NCBI RefSeq assembly: GCF_018342065.1 | Contig: NZ_JAFDOE010000004.1 | Location: 171,957 to 235,956 of the forward strand | DNA from: Citrobacter sp. FP75 | GTDB taxonomy: Bacteria; Pseudomonadota; Gammaproteobacteria; Enterobacterales; Enterobacteriaceae | Direction of reading: 5' to 3' | Length of the DNA: 64,000 nucleotides | In this document: positions 9,034-17,441 of the stretch, one piece after another | Layout: every line of letters begins with the position of its first letter | Position numbering within the stretch: position 1 is the first letter of the stretch | Notes under the pieces: generated by a model | What the model was told of the DNA's origin: nothing | Databases searched by the model: none | The model's input: the letters and a program-made list of their open reading frames with translations, nothing else | Position numbers and translations under genes: made by a program

Positions 9034-9862
9034 TTGCGTTCAGTCCTATATAGTGGCCATTGGATATTATCTTTATCAGACCGGTTTCGAGTATTGGATA
9101 TGATAAATCAATTTTTATCATTTTTAATCCAATCATTGCCTGCAATAACATCATCGCTTCTTGTGCATCTACCCCAATGATTGATGAAATCATTGCACGT
9201 AGTCCCACTATGGGATAAACATCTGGTTTAAGCTTCCATAGGATTTTATCAAGAGGATATTTATCATAAAATACAGAACCATCTCTTAATACAGAAGTAA
9301 CCCAACAAATATTTTTACCGACGACGTTATTGAGTTCCGAGCCAACATAAATTTGAAACTCAACATCAATCAACTGCCAAAACATCCTCTCTATTTCAAG
9401 TTTTTGGGCTTCGCGTTCAGGTATGCTCTCGTTTTGTTTTACTGCTACAGCTTTGTATCGAAGTCCGCCTTCAGGAGTTCTCAAGGTCAGTAAAAAATCG
9501 GTTGTCATAACATTCAGAACTTCGACAGGTACTCCTCTTACTCCCCTCACCATAGGATGTTGAAAATGTAGATGATTTGCTATTTGTTGGGTAAGCCGGA
9601 GAGGAAAGAGTGGGAATTGTTCCCGGATATCAATCACCGAGTCATTAAACTCAGCCAGATAGAAAAAGTTACTTTCGACAGAAGAAAGGAGATGATGGTT
9701 TCGAAACGTCTTAAGGCCAAAGACTATCGAACGGTTTCCACGGGATTTAACGTCCTGAGCTCTAAGCCAGGGCTGATAACTTTGGCCATAGCCCACTCCT
9801 ATGCCGTCACCTAGCGCATTTTCATAATCCAAATAGGATTTGAGACGCCTACCCCTACCCAT
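9020..9862 (-). CDS. tnsA: TnsA 5'-strand endonuclease
   Basis: TnsA cuts the 5' ends of the element, making transposition cut-and-paste. The N-terminal restriction-like nuclease is recognisable. Its probable catalytic residues are Glu71 (FYLAEFNDSV), Asp122 (VMTTDFLL) and Lys142 (KAVAVKQNE), followed by the IREQFPL segment typical of TnsA. The spacing resembles that recalled for Tn7 TnsA (Glu63, Asp114, Lys132). I take the ATG at 9862 (280 residues). A TTG at 9874 would add four residues. The gene is the first of the tns operon and starts about 160 bases inside the right end, so its promoter must overlap the TnsB-binding repeats. Confidence 0.88.
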   Translation of the reverse strand: MGRGRRLKSYLDYENALGDGIGVGYGQSYQPWLRAQDVKSRGNRSIVFGLKTFRNHHLLSSVESNFFYLAEFNDSVIDIREQFPLFPLRLTQQIANHLHFQHPMVRGVRGVPVEVLNVMTTDFLLTLRTPEGGLRYKAVAVKQNESIPEREAQKLEIERMFWQLIDVEFQIYVGSELNNVVGKNICWVTSVLRDGSVFYDKYPLDKILWKLKPDVYPIVGLRAMISSIIGVDAQEAMMLLQAMIGLKMIKIDLSYPILETGLIKIISNGHYIGLNANGYY

Positions 9863-9893
9863 GATCGTACCCAAAAAACGACATTGATACGTA

Positions 9894-10020
9894 CCTATAT
9901 GTGCATTTTATAGTCTCCAACCCTATAACCACACATTCAGTAAGTATACAACATTAGCGTCGTTTTTTGAGAATGGTTACAACTTTAGTGCTTTGTGTAC
10001 AACTTTATTGTCTTCGGACA
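9894..10020 (-). repeat. Right transposon end with four TnsB-type binding repeats
   Basis: Reading inward on the minus strand, the terminus TGT (10020-10018) is followed by 22-base repeats at 10012-9991 (GACAATAAAGTTGTACAC...), 9991-9970 (GCACTAAAGTTGTAACC...), 9961-9940 (GACGCTAATGTTGTATAC...) and a weaker one at 9915-9894 (GACTATAAAATG...). Sites 1-3 share the core (A)TAA(A/T)GTTGTA. The outer two abut and the inner ones are spaced, as TnsB sites often are. The repeats also cover the probable tnsA promoter, which suggests autoregulation by TnsB. Confidence 0.85.
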
Positions 10021-11208
10021 AGGCACCAAATCTTGCGCACACGCCCAGGCGCTCGACCACGCCCACTGGAAGTTATACCCGCCCAGCCAGCCGGTGACGT
10101 CCATCACTTCACCGATAAAGTAGAGACCAGGTACTTTCCGGGCTTCCATTGTCCGTGACGACAGCTCGTTGGTGTCTACTCCACCCAGCGTCACTTCTGC
10201 CGTGCGATAACCTTCTGTACCGTTTGGCTGCACGCGCCATTCGGTCAGCGTCTCCACCAGCGTTTGCTGATCGCGCGCGTTAAGCTGCTTCAACGTCACG
10301 TCAGGAATTTGTCCCAACTGCTGCAAACACTCCACCAGCCGCTTTGGTAATTGCATCGCCAGCGTGTTCTTCAGGCTCTGGTTTGGGTGCGCGCTGCGCT
10401 GTTCATCGAGGAAGCTTTCGAGGTCTACATCTGGCAACAAATTAATGCTGACAAATTCACCTGGCTGCCAAAAACTGGAAATTTGTAAAACGGCCGGACC
10501 AGAAAGCCCGCGGTGCGTAAAGAGCAGGTTTTCACGAAATACGGTGCCATCTTCAGCGGTGATAACCGAAGGAACAGAGACGCCTGAAAGCACCTGAAGC
10601 TGCTCCAGCAGCGGCTTATGCAGAGTGAAAGGCACCAGACCAGCACGGGTCGGCAGAACCTTCAAACCAAACTGTTCGGCAATTTTATAACCAAACGGCG
10701 TAGCGCCAAGACCCGGCATCGAAAGCCCGCCGCTGGCAATCACCAGTTTATTCGCACCGACGGTCGCGCCGTTAAGCTCCAGCATGAAGCCCTCATCACC
10801 CCGCGCGACGCTCAGAACTTCGCTACGTAAGCGCATCGTAACGTTACCTTTTTCGCATTCCGCCACCAGCATATCGACAATTTGCTGCGCTGAGTCGTCG
10901 CAAAAAAGTTGGCCGAGCGTTTTTTCATGCCAGGCAATACCGTGTTTACCCACCAGATCGATAAAATCCCACTGGGTATAGCGCGCCAGCGCTGACTTGC
11001 AAAAATGGGGGTTTTGACTCAAATAGGCCGCAGGTTCTACATAAAGATTGGTAAAGTTACAACGCCCCCCGCCGGACATGAGGATCTTGCGTCCTGGCTT
11101 TTTCCCATTATCAATGAGCAGTACGCGACTACCTGTTTGTCCTGCCTGCGCGGCACAGAACATACCCGCTGCGCCAGCACCTATAATAACGGTATCAAAC
11201 CTTTCCAC
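9985..11208 (-). CDS. yhiN: YhiN flavoprotein, C-terminus replaced by transposon-encoded residues
   Basis: This is the HI0933-like NAD(P)/FAD oxidoreductase YhiN of unknown substrate. An N-terminal Rossmann motif (VIIGAGAAGMFCAAQAG) and the C-terminal GGYNFQWAWSSAWACAQD are intact. I place the start at the GTG at 11208 (VERFDTVIIGAG), matching E. coli YhiN, with a ribosome-binding site AGAGAGG upstream; an upstream ATG would add an unlikely extension. The native C-terminus ends a few residues after AQDL. Here the reading frame crosses the transposon terminus at 10020 and continues for eleven residues, CPKTIKLYTKH, to a TAA within the TnsB-binding repeats. The protein is thus slightly longer than the native 400 residues and probably still folds. 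Confidence 0.93.
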   Translation of the reverse strand: MERFDTVIIGAGAAGMFCAAQAGQTGSRVLLIDNGKKPGRKILMSGGGRCNFTNLYVEPAAYLSQNPHFCKSALARYTQWDFIDLVGKHGIAWHEKTLGQLFCDDSAQQIVDMLVAECEKGNVTMRLRSEVLSVARGDEGFMLELNGATVGANKLVIASGGLSMPGLGATPFGYKIAEQFGLKVLPTRAGLVPFTLHKPLLEQLQVLSGVSVPSVITAEDGTVFRENLLFTHRGLSGPAVLQISSFWQPGEFVSINLLPDVDLESFLDEQRSAHPNQSLKNTLAMQLPKRLVECLQQLGQIPDVTLKQLNARDQQTLVETLTEWRVQPNGTEGYRTAEVTLGGVDTNELSSRTMEARKVPGLYFIGEVMDVTGWLGGYNFQWAWSSAWACAQDLVPCPKTIKLYTKH

Positions 11209-11437
11209 GTTGCGATCCTCTCTAAAAAGCGGGCGTGAATTGTAAAGATTCCTCAGTGGTCGCACCAGCACCAAACCATCAAAAATAGGTATTTATCTGA
11301 ATTCTATAAGATAATTCTTTAGTGGTGTTATACAAAGCAGGAGACAAATCAAAAAAACTCTATATTTCACTTTGCCCGCGCCGCCAAAGTCACTGATAAT
11401 GCGCCGCGTTCATGTCCTCAAAATGGCGTAACGTCCT

Positions 11438-12934
11438 ATGCTACATTTGTTTGCTGGCCTGGATTTACATACCGGGCTTTTACTATTGCTTGCTCTGGCT
11501 TTTGTCCTGTTCTACGAAGCAATTAACGGCTTCCACGATACAGCCAATGCCGTCGCTACCGTGATCTATACCCGTGCCATGCGTTCGCAATTGGCGGTGA
11601 TCATGGCTGCGGTATTCAACTTCTTTGGTGTTTTGCTGGGCGGTCTCAGCGTAGCGTATGCCATCGTGCATATGTTACCAACGGATCTGCTGCTTAACAT
11701 GGGGTCATCACATGGTCTCGCCATGGTGTTCTCTATGCTGCTGGCGGCAATTATCTGGAACCTGGGTACCTGGTACTTTGGTTTGCCTGCATCCAGCTCC
11801 CACACGCTGATTGGCGCGATTATCGGTATTGGTTTAACCAATGCGTTGATGAACGGCACATCGGTCGTGGATGCACTTAACATCCCGAAAGTGATGGGTA
11901 TTTTTGCCTCGCTTATCATCTCGCCGATTGTCGGTCTGGTGGTTGCAGGCGGCCTGATCTTTTTGCTGCGTCGCTACTGGAGCGGTACTAAAAAACGTGC
12001 CCGTATTCACCTGACGCCAGCAGAGCGTGAAAAGAAAGACGGCAAGAAAAAGCCGCCATTCTGGACGCGTATCGCACTGATCCTCTCTGCAATCGGCGTA
12101 GCGTTCTCTCATGGCGCAAACGACGGGCAGAAAGGCATTGGTCTGGTCATGCTGGTGTTGATTGGCGTAGCACCTGCCGGTTTCGTGGTCAATATGAACG
12201 CTTCCGGTTACGAAATTACCCGTACTCGCGATGCAATCAATAACGTCGAAACCTTCTTCCAGCAACGCCCTGACCTGCTCAAGCAGGCAACCGGCGTAGA
12301 CCAGCTGATTCCGTCACCGGAAGCCAGTGCTGCGACACCAACAGAGTTCCATTGCCACCCGGCGAACACCATTAACGCGCTTGAACGTGCGAAAGGTATG
12401 CTGGCGAATCTGGAAACCTACGACAAATTAAGTGTCGATCAGCGCGGACAACTGCGCCGTATTATGCTGTGCATTTCCGATACGACCGATAAAGTCGTGA
12501 AACTGCCTGGCGTAAGCAACGACGATCAGCGTCTGTTGAAGAAACTGAAAACTGACATGCTGAGCACCATTGAGTACGCTCCGGTGTGGATCATCATGGC
12601 CGTTGCGCTGGCTCTGGGCTGCGGTACGATGATTGGCTGGCGTCGCGTGGCAACCACTATCGGTGAGAAAATCGGTAAGAAAGGCATGACCTATGCTCAG
12701 GGGATGTCTGCGCAGATGACTGCCGCCGTCTCTATCGGTCTTGCCAGTTATACCGGTATGCCTGTTTCCACCACCCACGTTCTCTCCTCTTCCGTAGCAG
12801 GGACGATGGTTGTTGACGGTGGCGGCTTGCAGCGTAAAACAGTGACCAGCATTCTGATGGCCTGGGTCTTCACCCTGCCTGCGGCGATTATTCTTTCCGG
12901 GGGGCTGTACTGGCTCTCCCTGAAGCTTATCTAA
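11438..12934 (+). CDS. pitA: PitA low-affinity inorganic phosphate transporter
   Basis: The 498-residue protein is the inner-membrane Pit-family symporter that brings in phosphate as a neutral metal-phosphate complex with protons. It also carries zinc, arsenate and tellurite. Two family repeats are visible: [13 protein letters not shown] near the N-terminus and the related [16 protein letters not shown] in the C-terminal half, with a large cytoplasmic loop around residues 185-370. Length and sequence match E. coli PitA (499). It is divergent from yhiN and ends at a strong terminator. Confidence 0.96.
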   Translation: MLHLFAGLDLHTGLLLLLALAFVLFYEAINGFHDTANAVATVIYTRAMRSQLAVIMAAVFNFFGVLLGGLSVAYAIVHMLPTDLLLNMGSSHGLAMVFSMLLAAIIWNLGTWYFGLPASSSHTLIGAIIGIGLTNALMNGTSVVDALNIPKVMGIFASLIISPIVGLVVAGGLIFLLRRYWSGTKKRARIHLTPAEREKKDGKKKPPFWTRIALILSAIGVAFSHGANDGQKGIGLVMLVLIGVAPAGFVVNMNASGYEITRTRDAINNVETFFQQRPDLLKQATGVDQLIPSPEASAATPTEFHCHPANTINALERAKGMLANLETYDKLSVDQRGQLRRIMLCISDTTDKVVKLPGVSNDDQRLLKKLKTDMLSTIEYAPVWIIMAVALALGCGTMIGWRRVATTIGEKIGKKGMTYAQGMSAQMTAAVSIGLASYTGMPVSTTHVLSSSVAGTMVVDGGGLQRKTVTSILMAWVFTLPAAIILSGGLYWLSLKLI

Positions 12935-12947
12935 GCGAATGCACAAT

Positions 12948-12983
12948 AAAAAAGCGGGCCTGCAAACAGGTCCGCTTTTTTTT
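12948..12983. terminator. Bidirectional intrinsic terminator between pitA and uspB
   Basis: A GC-rich stem (GCGGGCCTG with CAGGTCCGC) flanked by A's on the left and T's on the right lies between the convergent pitA and uspB genes, so it can end transcription from both sides. Confidence 0.85.
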
Positions 12984-12998
12984 GCATTGTTATAAGCC

Positions 12999-13334
12999 TC
13001 AGTGCCAGATAATCAGCGCAACCATACTGATCAATACCAGGCCACATAACGAACTGGTAAGAATGAACTGGCCGCGAACTCGCTCACAGCGACGAATAAA
13101 CTCATCATCATGATGATCGCGGTAACGCTGAGCGTAGATATACCACACCAGACGCATCTGCTTGTTGGGCTGCCCATGCGAGGTAAAAAAGCCTCCGCCA
13201 TCAACATACTGGTAAAGCAATGGATCGCAACCACGAAGTACCACTAACAGTGCGCGTAACGACGAAAAATAGCGCGCCATATTAACTATGCAAACGACAC
13301 ACAAAGCCCAGAATAACGCAATGGTGCTTATCAT
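12999..13334 (-). CDS. uspB: UspB, universal stress membrane protein
   Basis: This 111-residue inner-membrane protein has a hydrophobic N-terminal segment ([18 protein letters not shown]), a cytoplasmic middle ([18 protein letters not shown]) and a C-terminal membrane helix. It is nearly identical to E. coli UspB, which is induced by RpoS in stationary phase and needed for ethanol tolerance. Its biochemical function is not known. It is divergent from uspA as in E. coli. Confidence 0.95.
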   Translation of the reverse strand: MISTIALFWALCVVCIVNMARYFSSLRALLVVLRGCDPLLYQYVDGGGFFTSHGQPNKQMRLVWYIYAQRYRDHHDDEFIRRCERVRGQFILTSSLCGLVLISMVALIIWH

Positions 13335-13727
13335 ACCCCCCTCCCCGGCGACCCGCCCACGGAGTTCCTCTCCGGGACTACCGCTCCCCGATACCCTACC
13401 AAACTATTCAGTGAAGAGTGCTACCGAAACCGCTCGTGTTAGTGTCTCGCATCCGAACGCCTCTCTAGATAGTGTAGGAGATTAGTTAATTTTTTTGCCA
13501 GAAGGTTAATCGCTATCAATGCAATTAACTGAAAAATTTGTTTAACTAATTGGCAAGCAAGGCGGATTGACGGATTATCCTGGTCGCTATAATGTAAGGA
13601 TAGTCCTTAAAGGGTATATTTTACGACTGGGCTAGCCCCGCGCGTAAGGTCCGCAGGATGCGGATGACGCGGCGGCAAACGATCGCCAGAAGGCTAGTCA
13701 TCGACAACTTATGGAAGGAGTAACACT
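13335..13727. promoter_or_regulatory. uspB-uspA divergent regulatory region with uspA promoter
   Basis: This 393-base gap holds the promoters of both stress genes. On the plus strand, TTGACG at 13567-13572 and TATAAT at 13588-13593 form a sigma-70-like promoter with a short 15-base spacer. The AT-rich segment around 13490-13560 could bind regulators. A GC-rich leader (CTAGCCCCGCGCG, 13632-13644) precedes uspA and may form structure. The uspA ribosome-binding site GGAAGGAG is at 13711-13718. Confidence 0.55.
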
Positions 13728-14165
13728 ATGGCTTATAAACACATTCTCATCGCGGTTGATCTTTCTCCGGAAAGCAAAGTTCTGGTTGAAAAAGCAGTCT
13801 CTATGGCGCGGCCTTACAATGCAAAAGTCTCCCTTATCCACGTTGACGTAAACTATTCCGACCTGTACACCGGGTTAATCGACGTGAATCTGGGCGACAT
13901 GCAGAAGCGCATTTCTGAAGAAACTCACCACGCGTTAACCGAGCTGTCCACCAACGCAGGCTACCCTATCACCGAAACCCTGAGCGGTAGCGGCGATCTG
14001 GGTCAGGTACTGGTTGATGCCATCAAGAAATACGACATGGATCTGGTCGTTTGCGGCCATCACCAGGATTTCTGGAGCAAGCTGATGTCCTCCGCGCGCC
14101 AACTGATCAACACCGTTCACGTCGACATGTTGATTGTTCCGCTGCGAGATGACGAAGAAGCATAA
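13728..14165 (+). CDS. uspA: UspA universal stress protein A
   Basis: The 145-residue cytoplasmic protein belongs to the Usp domain family, and its sequence ([24 protein letters not shown]) is nearly identical to E. coli UspA. UspA accumulates on growth arrest and protects against DNA damage and oxidative stress. It forms dimers and lacks the ATP-binding glycine motif of the MJ0577 branch, consistent with the E. coli protein. It is monocistronic, with its own terminator. Confidence 0.97.
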   Translation: MAYKHILIAVDLSPESKVLVEKAVSMARPYNAKVSLIHVDVNYSDLYTGLIDVNLGDMQKRISEETHHALTELSTNAGYPITETLSGSGDLGQVLVDAIKKYDMDLVVCGHHQDFWSKLMSSARQLINTVHVDMLIVPLRDDEEA

Positions 14166-14218
14166 AATGCTAGTTGTCGGGGCGTAACCCGCCTCGCTGC
14201 AAACATTTAAGCCTGTAA

Positions 14219-14245
14219 GCGCCCGCCTGTGCGGGCGTTTTTGTT
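14219..14245 (+). terminator. uspA intrinsic terminator
   Basis: A perfect CGCCCGC-CTGT-GCGGGCG hairpin is followed by a T-rich tract, 55 bases after the uspA stop. Confidence 0.9.
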
Positions 14246-14457
14246 TTTGTGCCTTTCGTACAAATCATTACACCTCAGTACATCAATCCAACAAATAAAT
14301 CATAATTAGTGTGATCAACTAATTGGATCGAAAACTATCTCTATAATACTCTACCCGCGCGGCCAATCACCGCAGTCTATAACAAAATAAGACTTTTTCG
14401 GCGCGTTTAAGAATACGCGTTCATACTTTTCGGGATGGCTTTGAAAGGCGATGGAAT

Positions 14458-15930
14458 ATGAATAAAACTGCACCTACGGGCTTGCTGCAGCAACCTCGTC
14501 CGTTCTTCATGATCTTTTTTGTAGAGTTATGGGAACGATTTGGCTATTACGGCGTTCAGGGCATCCTGGCGGTATTTTTTGTTAAACAACTCGGGTTCTC
14601 TCAGGAACAGGCGTTTATCACCTTCGGTGCGTTTGCTGCACTGGTGTACGGTCTGATCTCCATTGGCGGCTACGTCGGTGACCACCTGCTGGGTACCAAA
14701 CGCACGCTGGTGCTCGGTGCTATTGTGCTGGCAATCGGCTACTTCATGACCGGGATGTCCCTGCTGAAACCCGATCTGATTTTTATCGCATTGGGTACCA
14801 TTGCCGTTGGTAACGGGCTGTTCAAAGCTAACCCGGCAAGCCTGCTGTCAAAATGCTATCCGCCCAAAGACGCCCGGCTGGACGGCGCCTTCACCCTGTT
14901 TTATATGTCGATTAACATCGGTTCCCTGCTGTCACTGTCGCTGGCCCCGGTTATTGCCGATAAGTTTGGCTATGCGGTGACCTATAACCTGTGCGGGGCG
15001 GGGCTTATCGTCGCGCTGCTGGTTTATTTTGCCTGCCGTGGGATGGTGAAGGACATTGGTTCTGAGCCAGACCATAAGCCGCTGGTATTCCGCAACCTGC
15101 TCTGTGTACTGGCCGGTACGGTGGTGATGGTATTCCTGTGCGCCTGGCTGATGCACAACGTTCAGGTTGCCAACCTGGTGCTGATCTTCCTGTCGATTGT
15201 GGTCACCATCATCTTCTTCCGCCAGGCATTCAAACTGGATAAAACCGGACGCAATAAGATGTTCGTGGCCTTTATTCTGATGCTGGAAGCCGTGGTGTTC
15301 TACGTGCTGTACGCACAGATGCCAACGTCTCTGAACTTCTTTGCTATCAATAACGTACACCATGAAATTCTGGGCTTCGCCATCAACCCGGTGAGTTTCC
15401 AGGCGTTGAACCCGTTCTGGGTCGTGCTTGCCAGCCCGGTACTGGCGGTGATTTATACCCGCCTGGGCAACAAAGGCAAAGACCTGACCATGCCGATGAA
15501 GTTTACGCTCGGGATGTTCCTGTGCTCGCTGGGCTTCCTGACCGCCGCCGCCGCCGGTATGTGGTTTGCCGATGCGCAGGGGCTGACTTCACCGTGGTTT
15601 ATCGTGCTGGTGTATCTATTCCAGAGTCTGGGTGAGTTGCTGATTAGCGCCCTGGGGCTGGCAATGGTCGCTGCACTGGTGCCGCAGCACCTGATGGGCT
15701 TTATTCTGGGAATGTGGTTCCTGACCCAGGCCGCGGCGTTCCTGATGGGCGGGTACGTGGCGACGTTCACTGCCGTCCCGGAAAACATCACCGACCCGCT
15801 ACAAACGCTGCCTATCTATACCAACGTCTTTAGTAAAATCGGTCTGGTTACGCTGGCAGTCACGGTGGTGATGGCGATTATGGTGCCATGGCTGAATCGG
15901 ATGATTAATACGCCAGATAGCAGTAAGTAA
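14458..15930 (+). CDS. dtpB: DtpB di/tripeptide:H+ symporter
   Basis: The 490-residue protein is a POT-family proton-coupled peptide transporter (formerly YhiP), nearly identical to E. coli DtpB (489). The family E1XXE2-type motif is seen as [11 protein letters not shown] near the N-terminus. The [12 protein letters not shown] signature (POT/PTR2) is near residue 150. It should have about 14 membrane helices in the inner membrane. A terminator follows at once. The long AT-rich leader upstream may hold its promoter, but I could not define it. Confidence 0.95.
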   Translation: MNKTAPTGLLQQPRPFFMIFFVELWERFGYYGVQGILAVFFVKQLGFSQEQAFITFGAFAALVYGLISIGGYVGDHLLGTKRTLVLGAIVLAIGYFMTGMSLLKPDLIFIALGTIAVGNGLFKANPASLLSKCYPPKDARLDGAFTLFYMSINIGSLLSLSLAPVIADKFGYAVTYNLCGAGLIVALLVYFACRGMVKDIGSEPDHKPLVFRNLLCVLAGTVVMVFLCAWLMHNVQVANLVLIFLSIVVTIIFFRQAFKLDKTGRNKMFVAFILMLEAVVFYVLYAQMPTSLNFFAINNVHHEILGFAINPVSFQALNPFWVVLASPVLAVIYTRLGNKGKDLTMPMKFTLGMFLCSLGFLTAAAAGMWFADAQGLTSPWFIVLVYLFQSLGELLISALGLAMVAALVPQHLMGFILGMWFLTQAAAFLMGGYVATFTAVPENITDPLQTLPIYTNVFSKIGLVTLAVTVVMAIMVPWLNRMINTPDSSK

Positions 15931-15946
15931 GCTTATTTTTAACATT

Positions 15947-15972
15947 AACCGCGAGTCACATCGCGGTTTTTT
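15947..15972 (+). terminator. dtpB intrinsic terminator
   Basis: The stem AACCGCGA-GTCACA-TCGCGGTT is followed by a run of T's, 16 bases past the dtpB stop. Confidence 0.9.
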
Positions 15973-15982
15973 GTCTTTTAAG

Positions 15983-16010
15983 TCTTACGCTGTAAGAGTA
16001 TAGTTTATAC
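15983..16010. promoter_or_regulatory. Two adjacent palindromes, probable toxin-antitoxin operator
   Basis: TCTTAC-GCT-GTAAGA (15983-15997) is followed directly by GTATA-GTT-TATAC (15998-16010). Both have three-base centres. They lie just upstream of the HigB-like toxin start, where autorepression by the antitoxin or complex would act. GTATAGTTTATAC also resembles operators of HigA/MqsA-type antitoxins. Function is inferred from position. Confidence 0.6.
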
Positions 16011-16032
16011 AAAAAGGTCATCATGGACGGAC

Positions 16033-16380
16033 ATGACCATGAACTATATTGAGTTTATTGAGACTTCAGTCTTCTCACGCCAGCGAGAAGCTCTGCTCTC
16101 CGAGGACGAGTATCGGGCATTTCAGGAAATGCTCATTATAAATCCATTGGAGGGAGATTTAATTCAGGGTACAGGCGGTTGCAGGAAGGTCCGCTTCGCA
16201 CGCGAAAGCAACAACAAAGGCAAAAGCGGTGGGATTCGTAGTATTTACTATTTTCAAAATGGCGAAGGGCGTATCTGGCTTTTCATGGCTTATCCTAAAA
16301 GCAGAAAGGACAACCTGAGCGGCGAAGAAAAAAACGCACTCAAGGCCATCATTCACCAATTGAAAGAGAGCTCGTTATGA
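16033..16380 (+). CDS. RelE/HigB-type toxin
   Basis: This 115-residue protein is a RelE-superfamily toxin of the HigB-2 type, which cleaves mRNA on the ribosome. Typical segments are GTGGCRKVRFAR, KSGGIRSIYYF, IWLFMAYPKSRKDNLS and the Lys/Arg-rich core. Two in-frame ATGs (16033 and 16039) compete. The second (MNYIEFIETSVFSRQ) matches family starts and has better spacing to the GGACGG upstream. The stop overlaps the antitoxin start (ATGA). The toxin-first order is that of higBA modules. K-12 has no such module at this site. Confidence 0.82.
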   Translation: MTMNYIEFIETSVFSRQREALLSEDEYRAFQEMLIINPLEGDLIQGTGGCRKVRFARESNNKGKSGGIRSIYYFQNGEGRIWLFMAYPKSRKDNLSGEEKNALKAIIHQLKESSL

Positions 16381-16664
16381 ATGATTTCTTTAAAGAACTG
16401 ATGGAATCGGCAAGCGAGGCCGTTGAAATCAGCCAGGGTCGCAAAGCTGCCGCCCAGGTCACCCGATATGAGCTTCCAGATGTCAGGGCTATTCGAAAGC
16501 AAGCCAAAATGAAGCAGGATGAATTTGCACAGGCGATAGGTGTTTCATCCTCCTTGATCCAGGCCTGGGAACAAAAAAGGCGCATTCCAACTGGAACCTA
16601 TTTAAAGGTTCTCCGCGTTATAGAACGCAACCCGGAAATGGTCAATCTTTTCAAAATTGCCTGA
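16377..16664 (+). CDS. HigA/NadS-type XRE antitoxin
   Basis: The 95-residue protein has a C-terminal XRE helix-turn-helix (VRAIRKQAKMKQDEFAQAIGV, then SSSLIQAWEQKRRIPTG), the NadS-family layout. It should neutralise the preceding HigB-like toxin and repress the operon at the upstream palindromes. Overlap of four bases with the toxin gene implies translational coupling. Confidence 0.82.
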   Translation: MNDFFKELMESASEAVEISQGRKAAAQVTRYELPDVRAIRKQAKMKQDEFAQAIGVSSSLIQAWEQKRRIPTGTYLKVLRVIERNPEMVNLFKIA

Positions 16665-16707
16665 GATATCGCCCGTTCGGCCTTGCGCTATCGGGCATTT
16701 TCAGCGG

Positions 16708-17211
16708 TTAACCTTTACGCGCGTCAATCCAGTCCTGCACTTCCACCACAAAAGTATCCGGCGCTTTGCGGTACATCTTGCGGGCTAAATCCAGGATTGT
16801 GTGCTGACCGAGCGCTTCTTCCATGCGCTGCTGCGCCATATCCATCACTGAGCGCACGCCGCAAATCCCTTCACAAGCCCACTGGGGCGGATGTTCCTCG
16901 AAAACGGCTAAACGCTGGCGGATTTCGCGGCATTCGAAAATGCGCTTGTCGCCGTCAATGGCGTTGACCACGTCCAGCACCGTGATGTGCTCGGCAGGCC
17001 TGGCGAGCTGAAAACCACCGCCCTTCCCTTCAATGCTGCGCACCAGCCCGGCCTTCGACAGGCGGGTGAAGATTTTGGCCAGATAGTCATACGGCACGCT
17101 TTGCAACTCGGCAATTTCCCGCACGCTCATATCTCGCGCATCGCCCTTACTATCGACCATACACATCAGACTATGGATGCCGTACTCAACCCCGGAACTG
17201 TAAAATGCCAT
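16708..17211 (-). CDS. Rrf2-family transcriptional regulator
   Basis: The 167-residue protein has the N-terminal winged helix of the Rrf2 family (VREIAELQSVPYDYLAKIFTRL then KAGLVRSIEGKGGGFQLAR). Three cysteines lie in the usual effector region: Cys94 (FECRE), Cys113 and Cys117 (WACEGICG). In IscR, NsrR and RsrR such cysteines hold an Fe-S cluster, so a redox or NO sensor is plausible. The spacing (18 and 3 residues between) is unlike the compact IscR pattern. It is divergent from the NDH-2-like gene, its probable target. K-12 lacks this pair at the site. Confidence 0.85.
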   Translation of the reverse strand: MAFYSSGVEYGIHSLMCMVDSKGDARDMSVREIAELQSVPYDYLAKIFTRLSKAGLVRSIEGKGGGFQLARPAEHITVLDVVNAIDGDKRIFECREIRQRLAVFEEHPPQWACEGICGVRSVMDMAQQRMEEALGQHTILDLARKMYRKAPDTFVVEVQDWIDARKG

Positions 17212-17441
17212 TCTCTTATCTCAGCCAATATTAATCTGAGTTATTGTAGCTTTTTCGGCTTACAGTTTCCAGAATCTCCGAATGCGATCTCGTTCAATAA
17301 AAATATAATTAGATAAATATCAAATAGATAAATACAGAATCATATGCAAACCAGTAAGTTTATGAGGAATCACATTGCAATTCGCAACTACGACCAATAA
17401 AATCCGAGTCAATAATTCGTAGTTACCAGTGAGAAACTCCA
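17212..17441. promoter_or_regulatory. Divergent regulatory region, inverted repeats of probable Rrf2 operators
   Basis: Near the regulator, CTCAG and CTGAG arms lie at 17220-17241. Near the flavoprotein gene, AACTACG (17386-17392) and CGTAGTT (17418-17424) form a perfect 7-base inverted repeat. Inside it are CGACCAATAA and CGAGTCAATAAT, so related half-sites seem to be repeated on both sides of the region. The second pair ends 17 bases before the flavoprotein start codon and would block its ribosome or RNA polymerase access. The assignment to the Rrf2 protein is inference. Confidence 0.5.

Larger units (their letters stand above)
1..10020 (-). mobile_element. Tn7-like transposon, right (tnsA-proximal) part, inserted in the 3' end of yhiN
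   Basis: The block holds tnsA-tnsB-tnsC-tnsD in the canonical order plus a second TniQ-family gene, all reading away from yhiN. Its right terminus is placed at 10020, where the minus strand reads TGTCCGAAGACAATAAAGT. From memory, this resembles the Tn7 end, a TGT terminus followed by a GACAATAAAGT-type TnsB site. Orientation matches Tn7 at glmS: the tnsA end faces the 3' end of the target gene. The five bases outside the end (10021-10025, AGGCA) would be one copy of the target duplication. The partner copy and left end are not in the window, so the element runs past position 1. No TnsE and no Cas genes are seen. Assignment to a Tn7-like element is firm; the outer extent and full cargo are unknown. 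Confidence 0.9.

Noticed and set aside
1-9862. CRISPR array or Cas genes guiding the Tn7-like element
   Set aside because: No Cas proteins and no regular direct repeats are visible in the part of the element inside the window.
11209-11274. Upstream in-frame ATG of yhiN
   Set aside because: The 22 extra residues have no family support, and the GTG at 11208 has a good ribosome-binding site and matches E. coli YhiN.
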